Positions 49,486 through 57,559 of a stretch of 64,000 nt of DNA are shown piece after piece (positions within the stretch are counted from its first letter, which is position 1; the number at the start of each line of letters is the position of its first letter). The position numbers and the translations under genes are program-made. Source of the DNA: Synechococcus sp. CBW1108 (GTDB lineage Bacteria > Cyanobacteriota > Cyanobacteriia > PCC-6307 > Cyanobiaceae); the NCBI RefSeq assembly GCF_015840335.1, contig NZ_CP060395.1, positions 3,162,221-3,226,220 of the forward strand. Direction: 5' to 3'. Under the pieces are notes generated by a model. The model worked only from the letters and a program-made list of their open reading frames with translations, did no database searches and was not told where the DNA came from.

Positions 49486-49487
49486 CT

Positions 49488-49673
49488 ATGCAGGAACTGC
49501 ATAATCCGGAGCTGCAGATTGGGGATGTCGTCCTGGTCGATGCCCCGCGCACCCGCTGGGACCACCGGCATGGGACCCTCCACCGCATTGAGAGGGGGCA
49601 GCGCAGCTGTGCGTGGGTGATCCTGGACGGGACTGCCACCAGCTTCCCGGTGGGTCAGGTGAGCAGGCTTTAA
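49488..49673 (+). CDS. Small beta-rich protein after the terminase
   Basis: A 61-residue protein (ATG 49488, 2 bp after the terminase stop). LQIGDVVLVDAPRTRWDHRHGTLHRI and CAWVILDGTATSFPVGQVSRL have the G-D-x-V-x-V and turn pattern of an SH3-like or KOW-like barrel. Role unknown. Part of the terminase operon by spacing. Confidence 0.6.
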   Translation: MQELHNPELQIGDVVLVDAPRTRWDHRHGTLHRIERGQRSCAWVILDGTATSFPVGQVSRL

Positions 49674-49898
49674 CTTGGCGAGGGGTTGGGGTGAACCGTA
49701 AGGAGCCCGCCTCTGGGTCGGTGCCCGCGGGCCCGCCGTCCCAGAGATTTCACAACCCCTCTACAAACAAAGGTATGAACAGCCAGCAGTGGCATTCGAT
49801 GGCTAAGCCTGGTGGCTGAATCCCCTGATTAAATACCCACAAAGCGATAGCTTTGTAGGAACTTGCCGGCTAAACCACCATCAGCCGACCGCCAAGGC

Positions 49899-50057
49899 AT
49901 GGCCCTGCTGCTCGATGTGATCGTTGACTTGCCCGAGGGCATCACGGTGGTGCCGGTCTTCGCTGCTGATAAGGCCGAGGCCCTGGAGGCCGGCAAAGAG
50001 CTGTTCCCCGGCCATCGGGTCACGGTGGTGCTGAAGGAAGGAGAGCCTGGTACCTAG
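49899..50057 (+). CDS. Small protein of unknown function
   Basis: A 52-residue frame (ATG 49899; longer open frame from 49863). MALLLDVIVDLPEGITVVPVFAADKAEALEAGKELFPGHRV has the regular alternation of strands and a helix expected of a small alpha/beta protein. No ribosome site stands out and no family is known to me. It lies between the terminase block and the PEP-CTERM cargo. Confidence 0.45.
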   Translation: MALLLDVIVDLPEGITVVPVFAADKAEALEAGKELFPGHRVTVVLKEGEPGT

Positions 50058-50175
50058 TGCCCGCAGCAGCAGGGCCGCCAGGCGGACAACGACAGGCCAG
50101 CGGCGCCGGGTTAGGCGGCTATGCAGAAACTGCATAGTTCTGATCGGCAAACTTGCTGCTACCATTAGCCACTGC

Positions 50176-50835
50176 ATGGAAAGCGATGGCTGTCGTGACC
50201 CCCCCAGAAGTCAGCCTCGCATTTCGGTAGCGGTCAATACATTTAATCCCCGCTTTTATAGAAAAGCCCTCGGTGCTGCACTCGGCACGGTAGTGGCTGG
50301 GTTGGCGCTTACGGGCGGCCAAGCTAAAGCTCTTGTCGTGACTGCAGGTGGCTTTGATTATGACGTGACTACTTTTATCGGCTCGTACAACGATAATGTC
50401 AATAAATTCAACACTCTGGATAACGGTGGCGCAATGCCCTGGTTCGGGTCGTTGGCCGATGCTGAGACGTTTCGCGACGTGGTGGGAACGTCGCTTGGAA
50501 CTCCCAACAATTGTGGCTGGGCCGGCGTGATCAATTGCGGGCCATTTTTTGGATACCAAATTTGGGGCGGTGCCTCTGGTTCTGATGGTGTCTTTATCAC
50601 TTTCGATCCTTATCCAACTGGACTTGGTTACGTTCCTGTCCGCGCGAACTACGACGTATCCACTTGGGCTCAAGCCACATTAATTGGCCCTAGCGGTGGT
50701 GGCGGAACAGCCAACGTCCCCGGCCCGCTCCCCATCCTTGGCCTTGCTGCTGCCTTCGGCTTCAGCCGCAAGCTAAGGAAGCGCATCAAGCTCCATAAAG
50801 GCATCAGCGCTGTCCCTACATCACCCGGCGCCTAA
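50176..50835 (+). CDS. Secreted protein with PEP-CTERM-like sorting tail
   Basis: A 219-residue protein. An N-terminal signal (RKALGAALGTVVAGLALTGGQAKA, residues ~29-52) precedes ~130 residues rich in Gly, Asn, Phe and Trp. At the end comes a Gly-rich spacer, then VPGPLPILGLAAAFGFSRKLRKRIK: a short motif, a hydrophobic helix and an Arg/Lys cluster. This is the tripartite exosortase-type signal seen in cyanobacterial PEP-CTERM proteins. It should be exported, cleaved and attached outside. The same tail occurs in the protein at 51966. Start uncertain; the first ~28 residues may not be translated. Confidence 0.75.
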   Translation: MESDGCRDPPRSQPRISVAVNTFNPRFYRKALGAALGTVVAGLALTGGQAKALVVTAGGFDYDVTTFIGSYNDNVNKFNTLDNGGAMPWFGSLADAETFRDVVGTSLGTPNNCGWAGVINCGPFFGYQIWGGASGSDGVFITFDPYPTGLGYVPVRANYDVSTWAQATLIGPSGGGGTANVPGPLPILGLAAAFGFSRKLRKRIKLHKGISAVPTSPGA

Positions 50836-50872
50836 TCCAATACCTGGCACCGTGCCTCAATAGGTGTCCTGA

Positions 50873-51826
50873 TTACCCATAAGCCTCCGCAATCCTGAGA
50901 GCCCCCTCTGTGACTGGCTTGCAGCAGCAAACAGCATTGGCAATGCGTTCTGTCATCGCAGCCATTGCAAAGCGTCGGTTGAAGCGGAAGCAGAAGCCGC
51001 CCAGGTAGCGCCGAGCGTACTTGTCAAAGTTGAAAGCATGGAAGGTGCCGTTGAAGCTGGTCTTGAGGTTGCCCAGCACAGTGTTGATCCAACGGAACTG
51101 CGGTAGCTCGTTGGGGTGCTTGCCACCGGTAACAACCGCCTTGTGGTGGCAGTTGGCCGTGGTCACGGCGCGGAAGCAGGCCAGGCCATCGGAGAGCACC
51201 TGGCTGCCTGGTGCCAGATGGTGTTTGGCCCAGTCAGAGATCGCTTCTGAGCTGAAGCCACTTACGGCGGTGATCCTGACGTGAATTGGATGGCCAGCCT
51301 CGTTCAAGGAAACGGCCGCAACGATCGGGATCTTGTTCTCTGATCCCCGACCTGCCTTGCCACCCAGGAGTTCTCCGCCGAGGTAGGAGTCATCGATCTG
51401 GATCTTTCCCCGCAGCAGGTAGGCCTCCTCCCGCTCAGTCAATGCCCGCAGGATCTTGTTGTGCAGCAGCCAGGCCGTGTCGTATTTCACGCCCAGGTGG
51501 CGGCTGAGCTCCAGAGAGGAGATGCCAGTCTTGGCCTGGCCGATCAGATAGGAGGCCAGGAACCAGGTGGTCAGCGGCAGTTTTGTGGCCTGCATGATCG
51601 TGCCAGCCGTGAGTGTGGCCTGATGGCTGCAGGTGCGGCACTGATAACGCTTGAGGCGGCGGCCGTAGACGAGCCCATGCTCATGGCCATTGCAGCGGGG
51701 ACAGCGGAACCCATCGGGCCAGCGCGCCTGCTCCAGAGCAGCCTCACATTGCTCCTCAGTGCTGTAGAGCCGCTGGAACTCAGGCAGCGAGAGGCCTTTC
51801 TGGAATTGGATGCCGCTGCGCGCCAT
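50873..51826 (-). CDS. IS1595-family transposase
   Basis: A 317-residue protein. N-terminal zinc-binding Zn_Tnp_IS1595 domain (FRCPRCNGHEHGLVYGRRLKRYQCRTC, residues ~41-67), then an HTH (GISSLELSRHLGVKYDTAWLLHNKI), then the DDE_Tnp_IS1595 domain (KIQIDDSYLGGELLGGK, VLSDGLACFRAV, HPNELPQFRWINTVLGNLKTSFNGTFHAF). It is complete and lies between two PEP-CTERM-like genes. The ends of the IS lie a few tens of bases outside the gene, but I could not fix the inverted repeats with certainty. Confidence 0.9.
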   Translation of the reverse strand: MARSGIQFQKGLSLPEFQRLYSTEEQCEAALEQARWPDGFRCPRCNGHEHGLVYGRRLKRYQCRTCSHQATLTAGTIMQATKLPLTTWFLASYLIGQAKTGISSLELSRHLGVKYDTAWLLHNKILRALTEREEAYLLRGKIQIDDSYLGGELLGGKAGRGSENKIPIVAAVSLNEAGHPIHVRITAVSGFSSEAISDWAKHHLAPGSQVLSDGLACFRAVTTANCHHKAVVTGGKHPNELPQFRWINTVLGNLKTSFNGTFHAFNFDKYARRYLGGFCFRFNRRFAMAAMTERIANAVCCCKPVTEGALRIAEAYG

Positions 51827-51965
51827 GGCCGGGCTGGTATTTGTGTACCACTATATAGGGCCTGGTTGGCCGTCGCGGAGTGAGCTGGGTAATCAAGTAA
51901 TTCCAAGAGGCAGCTACAGTTATGTTATATTCCAGCAGGACTGACTGCTCTGCTAGCACAGGGAA

Positions 51966-53321
51966 GTGAATGCTGTTAATTTCTACTCTTCGGCCAACCA
52001 AGGGCGAGAGTGCTTGCTGCCTATAACTACTTTCCTTGGTTCTTTAGCAATAGCTACGCTCCTGTGGGTATTGCCTACCCGCGCGAGTACATTCGCGCCG
52101 ATACCTGCCTGGTCCTTCGCAAATCCCACTCCGGCGTCTTACGACGGTTTCGCCTTTTCCGTAGCACTTAGCGGCAATAGCGCTCTAATTGGTGACTACG
52201 GAAAGAACGGCTACAGCGGCGTTTCTTATCTCTTTGATGTCACCACTGGCAATCTGCAGCAGTCCTTTGCAAATCCCACTCCCACTTGGGGCGACTTATT
52301 TGGTCGTTCCGTTGCACTTAGCGGTAATAGCGCCCTGATTGGTGCTGAAGGAGATACCGGCTCTACCGGCGCTGCTTATCTCTTTGATGCCACCACCGGC
52401 AACCTGTTGCAGTCATTTGCAAGTCCCACTCCCACAGTTGCTGGTCGGTTCGGCTCGTCCGTAGCGCTTAGCGGCAATAGCGCACTGATTGGTGCCTACG
52501 CAGATAGCATTACCGGCGCTGCCTATCTCTTTGATACCACCACCGGCAACCTTCTGCAGTCCTTTGCAGCTCCCACTTTCGCTCGCTCCAGGTTCGGCGC
52601 TTCCGTAGCACTTAGTGGTAATACCGCTCTGATTGGTGCCTACGGGGCTAACGGCAGTATCCCCGCTGCCTATCTCTTCGATGTCGCAACCGGTAACCTG
52701 CTGCAGACCTTTACAAGTCCTGCTCCAGCTCCGGGCGACTTTTTCGGCTCTTCGGTAGCGCTTAGCGGCAATAGCGCTCTAGTCGGTGCCTACGGGGAAA
52801 AAAGCGGGGATAACAGATATAGCGGCGCTGCTTATCTCTTTGATGTCACCACCGGCAACCTGCAGCAGTCCTTTGCAAATCCCACTCCGGGGCCTTACGA
52901 CAATTTCGGCTCTTCGGTAGCGCTTAGCGATAATATCGCTCTGATTGGTGCTGAAGGTGATAACACATATAGAGGCGTTGCCTATCTCTTTGATGCCACA
53001 ACTGGCAATCTGCTGCAGTCCTTTGCAAGTCCCACTCCCGCGTCTTACGAGTATTTCGGCTCTTCGGTAGCGCTTAGCGGTAATAGCATTCTGATTGGTA
53101 CCGGAGGAACTAACTCTATTACAGGCGTTGACTCTGCCTATCTCTACGCCAGCAACAGTTCCGGTTCATCAACTCTGTCTCAGTCGGTACCTGGCCCCTT
53201 GCCCTTACTCGGGCTCGGTGCCGCGTTTGCCTGGAGCCGCAAATTGCGCCGCCGTATTCACACACACGCGACGCAGCACTCGGTTGGAGATGGCCTCCCC
53301 TCCCCCAATCAACCTGAATAA
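51966..53321 (+). CDS. FG-GAP-like beta-propeller protein with PEP-CTERM-like tail
   Basis: A 451-residue secreted protein. Signal sequence (GSLAIATLLWVLPTRAS, residues ~25-41), then seven tandem units of about 48-55 residues. Each holds (F/S)G-x-SVALSGN-x-ALIGAYG, a variable loop and AYLFD-x-TTGNLLQSFA-x-PTP. Such units fold as propeller blades and seven make a closed ring. The tail VPGPLPLLGLGAAFAWSRKLRRRIH is the same exosortase-type signal as in the gene at 50176. At the DNA level the repeats are very alike, so the gene can gain or lose blades by recombination. Probably a cell-surface or exopolymer-associated protein. Confidence 0.82.
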   Translation: MNAVNFYSSANQGRECLLPITTFLGSLAIATLLWVLPTRASTFAPIPAWSFANPTPASYDGFAFSVALSGNSALIGDYGKNGYSGVSYLFDVTTGNLQQSFANPTPTWGDLFGRSVALSGNSALIGAEGDTGSTGAAYLFDATTGNLLQSFASPTPTVAGRFGSSVALSGNSALIGAYADSITGAAYLFDTTTGNLLQSFAAPTFARSRFGASVALSGNTALIGAYGANGSIPAAYLFDVATGNLLQTFTSPAPAPGDFFGSSVALSGNSALVGAYGEKSGDNRYSGAAYLFDVTTGNLQQSFANPTPGPYDNFGSSVALSDNIALIGAEGDNTYRGVAYLFDATTGNLLQSFASPTPASYEYFGSSVALSGNSILIGTGGTNSITGVDSAYLYASNSSGSSTLSQSVPGPLPLLGLGAAFAWSRKLRRRIHTHATQHSVGDGLPSPNQPE

Positions 53322-53972
53322 CTTCAAGAGCTGATCTACATGTTCCTAGGCAGTTTGCCGTAATCAGCGTTGCGCCGGTCATCCCAGCCGCAGGCTGCTC
53401 GCATCCGCCAGATCGTCAGCCCTATAGGCGCTAGCCGTGCCTCGGCTGTCTGGCCGTGGTGGCCGAGCTGGCGGTGGGAAGTCGGGCTCTCGTGGTGGAG
53501 GTGCGTAGGGCGGTTTTGCCAGGTTGCTAGCCATTTGGTTCCACCTGGAGCTGGTTGCATGATCTAGCCCGGCAGGGGCCATAAGCGCACAGCAGAGGTG
53601 GCCGCGTGTCGCGGTCCTCCTGGAAATACGCCTCCGCTTCCACGATCACGCCAGCCACAGAAGATCGCCATCGGGTTGGTGCTTCACCAGCAGGAAGCCG
53701 ATGAGCTCGGGGGTGAGCTGTTCGGAAGGTAAGGCGAAGCAGGGGTGGGACGTTTCGCCACCTAGACGCGAGGTCTGCCAATTGGCAAGCCACGACCCGG
53801 TTGCAGGCCATTTGGTTCCCCGGACGAGCAGCTTGTGATTGACCGTTGCACAGCCCCAACACGGCTAGCAACGCCCTGAGCAGCGCGGGCGCGGCTGCAG
53901 ATCGTGGCGTTAGGGGCGCTGGGGGTGGAGTGGCCGAAATCAAGGTTGAATGAGCAGCATCGAAGCCAAACC
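53322..53972. other. Decayed region containing an alkyladenine glycosylase remnant
   Basis: About 650 bp with no intact gene. The only recognisable part is the mpg-like fragment at 53574-53740. Frames on both strands in the rest are short or low-complexity. Confidence 0.5.
53574..53740 (-). pseudogene. mpg: 3-methyladenine DNA glycosylase (MPG/AAG) fragment
   Basis: On the complement one frame reads CFALPSEQLTPELIGFLL, then VKHQPDGDLLW. After a one-base shift the next frame reads GVIVEAEAYFQEDRDT. Together these give the N-terminal hallmark of AAG-type glycosylases (L..LLGK...DG.L.GVIVEtEAY..DD). The remaining two thirds, including the rest of the active site, are missing. A dead fragment of a repair gene. 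Confidence 0.55.
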
Positions 53973-54422
53973 ATGATCAGCATCGAACAGGTCGACCATA
54001 TCGGTATACGCGTCACCGATAAGGCATGTGCGCTGCGCTTTTACGCACTTCTTGGCTTCAAGGTCGAGGCCGAATCCGATTTCGAGCCGGTGACCATCCT
54101 CAAGAACCCTGCTGGCGTCGAGATCAACCTGATCATCAACGGTGTCGACACCACCGGCGGGAAGAACGTGCTGATGGACGTGCCGGAAAAACATCCTGGC
54201 CTGACACACGTGGCGCTGCGGGTCAAAGACATTCGGGAGACCATTGCCGCACTGCGTGAAAACATTATCACCATTACGCAGGGGCCGGTGACGTTCGGCG
54301 ACGGGCATGTCTCGGTGTTTGTGCGCGACCCGGACCGCACCACGCTGGAATTGCGGGCACGCATGAGCGAAAACGACGCCAAGGGCATCGAGGGCTTGGA
54401 GTTCTATAACCCCAAGGGTTAG
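53973..54422 (+). CDS. VOC-family (glyoxalase I-like) protein
   Basis: A 149-residue protein from ATG 53973 (MISIEQVDHIGIRV). Two beta-alpha-beta-beta-beta modules: HIGIRVTDKACALRFYALLGFKVE...VTILKNPAGVEINLI, and THVALRVKDIRETIAAL...GHVSVFVRDPDRTTLELRAR. Metal-ligand candidates His9, Glu (VEINLI), His (LTHVAL) and Glu (TTLELRA) are in place. It is the last sizeable cargo gene before the right attachment repeat. The chemistry (lyase, dioxygenase or resistance protein) cannot be told from sequence alone. Confidence 0.8.
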   Translation: MISIEQVDHIGIRVTDKACALRFYALLGFKVEAESDFEPVTILKNPAGVEINLIINGVDTTGGKNVLMDVPEKHPGLTHVALRVKDIRETIAALRENIITITQGPVTFGDGHVSVFVRDPDRTTLELRARMSENDAKGIEGLEFYNPKG

Positions 54423-54465
54423 CTGCGGGCCCAGAGGCAGGATCACGGTGCCAGCCCTAACCGCC

Positions 54466-54645
54466 ATGCCCAAATTCGCCGTGTTCTTCGCTGACGGTGC
54501 CGGCTTTGGCATCGAGATGGTGCAGGCGCTGGACGCTGCCCATGCTCAGGACATCGCCCGCGCCCAGCACCCGCAGGGAAGGTTGTCGGCAGTGCCGGCT
54601 GAGCTGCTCGACGGCCAGGACCGCCACAAGCTGCTGGAGGAGTGA
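54466..54645 (+). CDS. Small protein next to the right attachment site
   Basis: A 59-residue frame (ATG 54466). MPKFAVFFADGAGFGIEMVQALDAAHAQDIARAQHPQGRL has regular strand-helix character and follows the VOC gene by 44 bp on the same strand. No family known to me. The region beyond it to 54775 has no gene. Confidence 0.45.
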   Translation: MPKFAVFFADGAGFGIEMVQALDAAHAQDIARAQHPQGRLSAVPAELLDGQDRHKLLEE

Positions 54646-54775
54646 CTCAAGGGGGAGGTGTGAGCCGGGCAACCTTGGGCAACCCTTGGCTTCTATCACT
54701 CGCCGTCACTTTCCTGGAGGCGTTGCGGGTACCAAATCAAGGCTATGAATGGGTTTTGGCTTGCTGCATTCGGGA

Positions 54776-54816
54776 CTCCCAAAGCACCCGCGCTACCAAG
54801 CTGCGCCACGCCCCGT
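54776..54816. repeat. 41-bp direct repeat, 5' half of tRNA-Pro (right attachment site)
   Basis: A perfect copy of 35694-35734: the 5' half of tRNA-Pro on the complement strand, lacking the anticodon-stem 3' side, T arm and 3' acceptor strand. It marks the right end of the integrated element and the return to core chromosome. Confidence 0.88.
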
Positions 54817-55135
54817 CATTAGGACTTTAAGGGGCAGCTGGCACCGGCGCACTCCGCCAGCGGGCGAGGGCCGCTGCCAAAGACTTGACGCCACCAACTT
54901 TCTCAATTAGTACAGGCGTACGCCAAGCGACTCGGTTGTGCCCGATGCCCGTCTCCTCTCCCTACGCCGTCTTCCGAGCTGAAGAATGGCTACCAATAAG
55001 CGCCATGCCCATCAAAGCCATCTCCCTATCCGTCATGCCCATCGCAGCCATGCCCGCCACCAAGCCTGCGGCCGGCAAAAAGCTGCGCGCCCGCACCCTG
55101 GTGCAGGGCGACCTGTTCCAGTCCCTGCCGCTGGA
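54817..55135. other. Junction region at the right end of the element
   Basis: About 320 bp between the attachment repeat and ridA. It contains the presumed original upstream region of tRNA-Pro and one small possible gene (55005-55139). Confidence 0.5.
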
Positions 55136-55139
55136 CTAA
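55005..55139 (+). CDS. Short Lys/Arg-rich protein, doubtful
   Basis: A 44-residue frame (ATG 55005, later in-frame ATGs at 55035 and 55050). It ends KKLRARTLVQGDLFQSLPLD and overlaps the convergent ridA stop by 4 bases. The compact basic tail looks natural, but there is no ribosome site. Confidence 0.35.
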   Translation: MPIKAISLSVMPIAAMPATKPAAGKKLRARTLVQGDLFQSLPLD

Positions 55140-55531
55140 GCCTCAGCCGCCAGCGCAATGCAGTCGATCTCCACCCGCGCCCCCTTGGGAAGGGCCGCCA
55201 CCTCCACGCAGGCCCGGGCCGGCGAGACCCCCTGGCCAAATACCTCTGCGTAGATCCCATTGACCAGGGCGAAATCGCCCAGGTCGGCCAGGAAAACCGT
55301 GGTGCGCAGCACTTGGCTGGGGCTGCTGCCACCAGCCTCCAGAACCGCCTTGAGATTGCTGAGCACCTGGCGGGTTTCGGCCTCCACATCGCCGGCTCCG
55401 ACCATGGCCCCCGTCTGCGGATCCAGGGCGATCTGTCCGGAGCAATAGAGCACCCCGCCAGCCTTCACAGCCTGGCTGTAGGGCCCCACGGGAGCCGGAG
55501 CGGCGACGGTGATAACGGCTTCCAGCTGCAT
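55136..55531 (-). CDS. ridA: RidA family enamine/imine deaminase
   Basis: A 131-residue protein with the full YjgF/YER057c/UK114 pattern: PVGPYSQAVKAGGVLYCSGQIALDPQTG, ETRQVLSNLKAVLEAGGSS, RTTVFLADLGDFALVNGIYAEVF and the signature PARACVEVAALPKGARVEIDCIA, with the catalytic Arg and Glu. It hydrolyses reactive 2-aminoacrylate-type enamines formed by PLP enzymes. It is cytosolic and homotrimeric. It lies convergent to the region after the element and shares a short divergent gap with the ABC ATPase. Confidence 0.95.
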   Translation of the reverse strand: MQLEAVITVAAPAPVGPYSQAVKAGGVLYCSGQIALDPQTGAMVGAGDVEAETRQVLSNLKAVLEAGGSSPSQVLRTTVFLADLGDFALVNGIYAEVFGQGVSPARACVEVAALPKGARVEIDCIALAAEA

Positions 55532-55561
55532 TGCTCGACTCTTATCAGGTCAGGATGGGGG

Positions 55562-56731
55562 TTGAGCTTATGGCCCTTGCCAATCGCCAGCACCCTTACC
55601 CAGCTATTGCCTGCCGAGTTGCCGCTGCGCGAGCACGTTCAGCTCAGGGGCCTCTGGCACCGTTACGCCAACGCCGCGCCAGGCGAATGGACCCTGGAAG
55701 GAATCGATCTGGCCCTGCACCAGGGCGAGCTGGTGGGGCTCCTCGGCCCCTCCGGCTGCGGCAAAACCACCCTGCTGCGCCTGATCGCCGGCTTTGAGCG
55801 GCCCGAGCGGGGCTCGGTGTTGATCGACGGACGCCTGGTGGCCGGCGAGGGCCGCTGGCTGGAACCAGAACGCCGGGGCGTGGGCATGGTGTTCCAGGAC
55901 TACGCCCTGTTCCCCCACCTCAATGCCTGGCAAAACACCTGCTTCGGGCTGGGGAGGGGACAGGACACCAGTCGGGCAAGCTGGTTGCTGGAGCTGCTCG
56001 GGCTGAAGGGCCTCGAACGCCGTTACCCCCATGAACTCTCAGGCGGCCAGCGCCAGCGCCTCGCCCTGGCCCGGGCCCTGGCCCCCGGCCCCTCGGTAGT
56101 ACTGCTGGATGAACCCTTCTCCAACCTCGATGTGGAGGTCCGCCTGCGCCTGCGCAGCGAGCTGCCGGCGGTCCTCTCCCGCTGCGGCGCCAGCGGCCTG
56201 ATCGTCACCCACGACCCCGAGGAGGCCCTGGCAATCTGCGACCGGGTAGCTGTTTTGCGGCAGGGGGTGCTGCACCAGTGCGCCAGCCCGCGCCAGTTAG
56301 TGCAGCAGCCCGCCACCGCCTTTGTGGGACGCTTCGTTTTGCAGGGCAACCTGTTGCCAGCCCAACGCAAGGGCAACCGGATCGAAACCCCGCTCGGCAG
56401 CCTGGACTGCCTAGCAGCTCCGCCTGCCGACGATGCCAACGCTGCCCCACCTAACCCCCCGAGCCCAGCCGACAGCGAGCCCCTGGAGGTGCTGGTGAGC
56501 CCGGATGGGATCGAGCTCCAGCTTGATCCCCAGGGGGAAGCCTGGCTCCAGGGCCGGGAATTTCTGGGTCGGGAGTGGCTCTACCAGGTGCAGCTGGGCG
56601 AACTCAAGTTGCGACTGCGCCTACCACTGGAAGCCGAATACGGCCGGGGTCAGCGCTGCCAGCTGCAGCTGCGGCCCGGAACCCCGGCGATGCTCTTCCC
56701 ATCCCGCCAACCACTCCAAGCCCTGGGCTGA
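55562..56731 (+). CDS. ABC transporter ATP-binding protein, iron/polyamine type
   Basis: A ~389-residue ATPase. Walker A GPSGCGKTTLLRLI, Q-loop VFQDYALFPHLNAWQN, signature LSGGQRQRLALARAL, Walker B VVLLDEPFSNLD, switch His in IVTHDPEEAL. A ~120-residue C-terminal TOBE-like regulatory domain follows, with a Pro/Ala-rich linker (NAAPPNPPSPADS). Closest in plan to FbpC/PotA-type importers of ferric iron or polyamines. There is no in-frame ATG near the domain start: the likely start is TTG 55562, while nearby ATGs (55555, 55570) are in another frame. No permease is adjacent in the window. Confidence 0.85.
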   Translation: MSLWPLPIASTLTQLLPAELPLREHVQLRGLWHRYANAAPGEWTLEGIDLALHQGELVGLLGPSGCGKTTLLRLIAGFERPERGSVLIDGRLVAGEGRWLEPERRGVGMVFQDYALFPHLNAWQNTCFGLGRGQDTSRASWLLELLGLKGLERRYPHELSGGQRQRLALARALAPGPSVVLLDEPFSNLDVEVRLRLRSELPAVLSRCGASGLIVTHDPEEALAICDRVAVLRQGVLHQCASPRQLVQQPATAFVGRFVLQGNLLPAQRKGNRIETPLGSLDCLAAPPADDANAAPPNPPSPADSEPLEVLVSPDGIELQLDPQGEAWLQGREFLGREWLYQVQLGELKLRLRLPLEAEYGRGQRCQLQLRPGTPAMLFPSRQPLQALG

Positions 56732-56786
56732 GGTCCCCTGCCCCCTGCATCCTGCCTCCTGCCAACAGTCCCCTGCACTGATCCAG

Positions 56787-57530
56787 CTAGCCCTGCCAAT
56801 GGTCCTTACTGCGGCGCAGCACCGCCAGCTGCTCCGGACTCGTCGCACGCACAAACAGGTTGGTGGCCCGCTCCATCCCAACCGTGCTGGGAATCGTGGC
56901 GGCACCCCGGGCGCGGGTGGAGATCACAGCCGCGAGTCGCTCCCGAATCGGCCCAGCGGCGCCATCCTCGGCATCCACGGTGGCGGCAGCCCAGCGCAGG
57001 TTTGCCTCGGTGTATTCGTGGGCGCACCACACCTGGGTGGCAGGAGGCAGCTCGGCCAGCCGCTGCAGCGAAGCCCGCATCTGGGCCGCACTGCCCTCAA
57101 ACAGGCGTCCGCAGCCCCCGGCAAACATCGTGTCGCCACAGAAGAGGTGCCCCGAAGCCGGCAGGTAGTAGGCGATGTGGGCGCGGGTGTGGCCCGGCAC
57201 ATCGATCACCTGCACCGTCTCCCCCAGCAGCTCAAAGCGATCGTCACCGGTAACGCCCCTGGTTTGCAGGGGAATGCGCGCCCGGTCCTCGCGGCTGGCC
57301 AGCACCGCGGCACCGGGCCAACGGGCCAGCAGGCCCGGCGTACCACCGATGTGGTCGCTGTGGTGGTGGGTGTGCAGGATCGCCACCAGCTCCAGCCCCT
57401 GCCGCTCCAGCGCCGCGATCACCGGCTCGGCAAGGGCCGGATCCACCACCGCCGCCAGGCCCTGGCGGTGCAACACAAAGACGTAGTTATCCCGCAGGAG
57501 CGGAACCAGTTCAACGCTGAGTTGCTGCAT
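56787..57530 (-). CDS. gloB: Hydroxyacylglutathione hydrolase (glyoxalase II)
   Basis: A 247-residue metallo-beta-lactamase-fold enzyme that hydrolyses S-D-lactoylglutathione to D-lactate and glutathione. The metal motif [47 protein letters not shown] and [15 protein letters not shown] are all present, and the C-terminal substrate-binding helices include [13 protein letters not shown] 57530 ([16 protein letters not shown]) is the standard start; the open frame to 57557 is an extension. It is divergent from hisG, with only 29 bp between the starts. Confidence 0.95.
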   Translation of the reverse strand: MQQLSVELVPLLRDNYVFVLHRQGLAAVVDPALAEPVIAALERQGLELVAILHTHHHSDHIGGTPGLLARWPGAAVLASREDRARIPLQTRGVTGDDRFELLGETVQVIDVPGHTRAHIAYYLPASGHLFCGDTMFAGGCGRLFEGSAAQMRASLQRLAELPPATQVWCAHEYTEANLRWAAATVDAEDGAAGPIRERLAAVISTRARGAATIPSTVGMERATNLFVRATSPEQLAVLRRSKDHWQG

Positions 57531-57559
57531 CGTTAAAGTCCAGCTTGAGGCGCACAACC

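Larger units (their letters stand above)
35694..54816. mobile_element. 19-kb integrated element at tRNA-Pro with terminase, satellite or tycheposon-like
   Basis: It is bounded by a perfect 41-bp direct repeat of half a tRNA gene (19,082 bp between repeat starts), with a tyrosine recombinase as the first gene inside the intact tRNA. Contents in order: integrase, HTH and RHH regulators, unknown protein, primase-helicase, IS21, possible small terminase and holin-like genes, second integrase, large terminase, small proteins, PEP-CTERM cargo with an IS1595, mpg remnant, VOC protein. No portal, capsid or tail genes. The gene set suits an element that replicates itself and is packaged in another phage's capsid. 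Confidence 0.82.

Noticed and set aside
53527..53943. 138-codon complement frame as an intact gene
   Set aside because: Only a 15-residue part matches AAG glycosylases and the rest is in the wrong frame, so it is scored as a pseudogene fragment.
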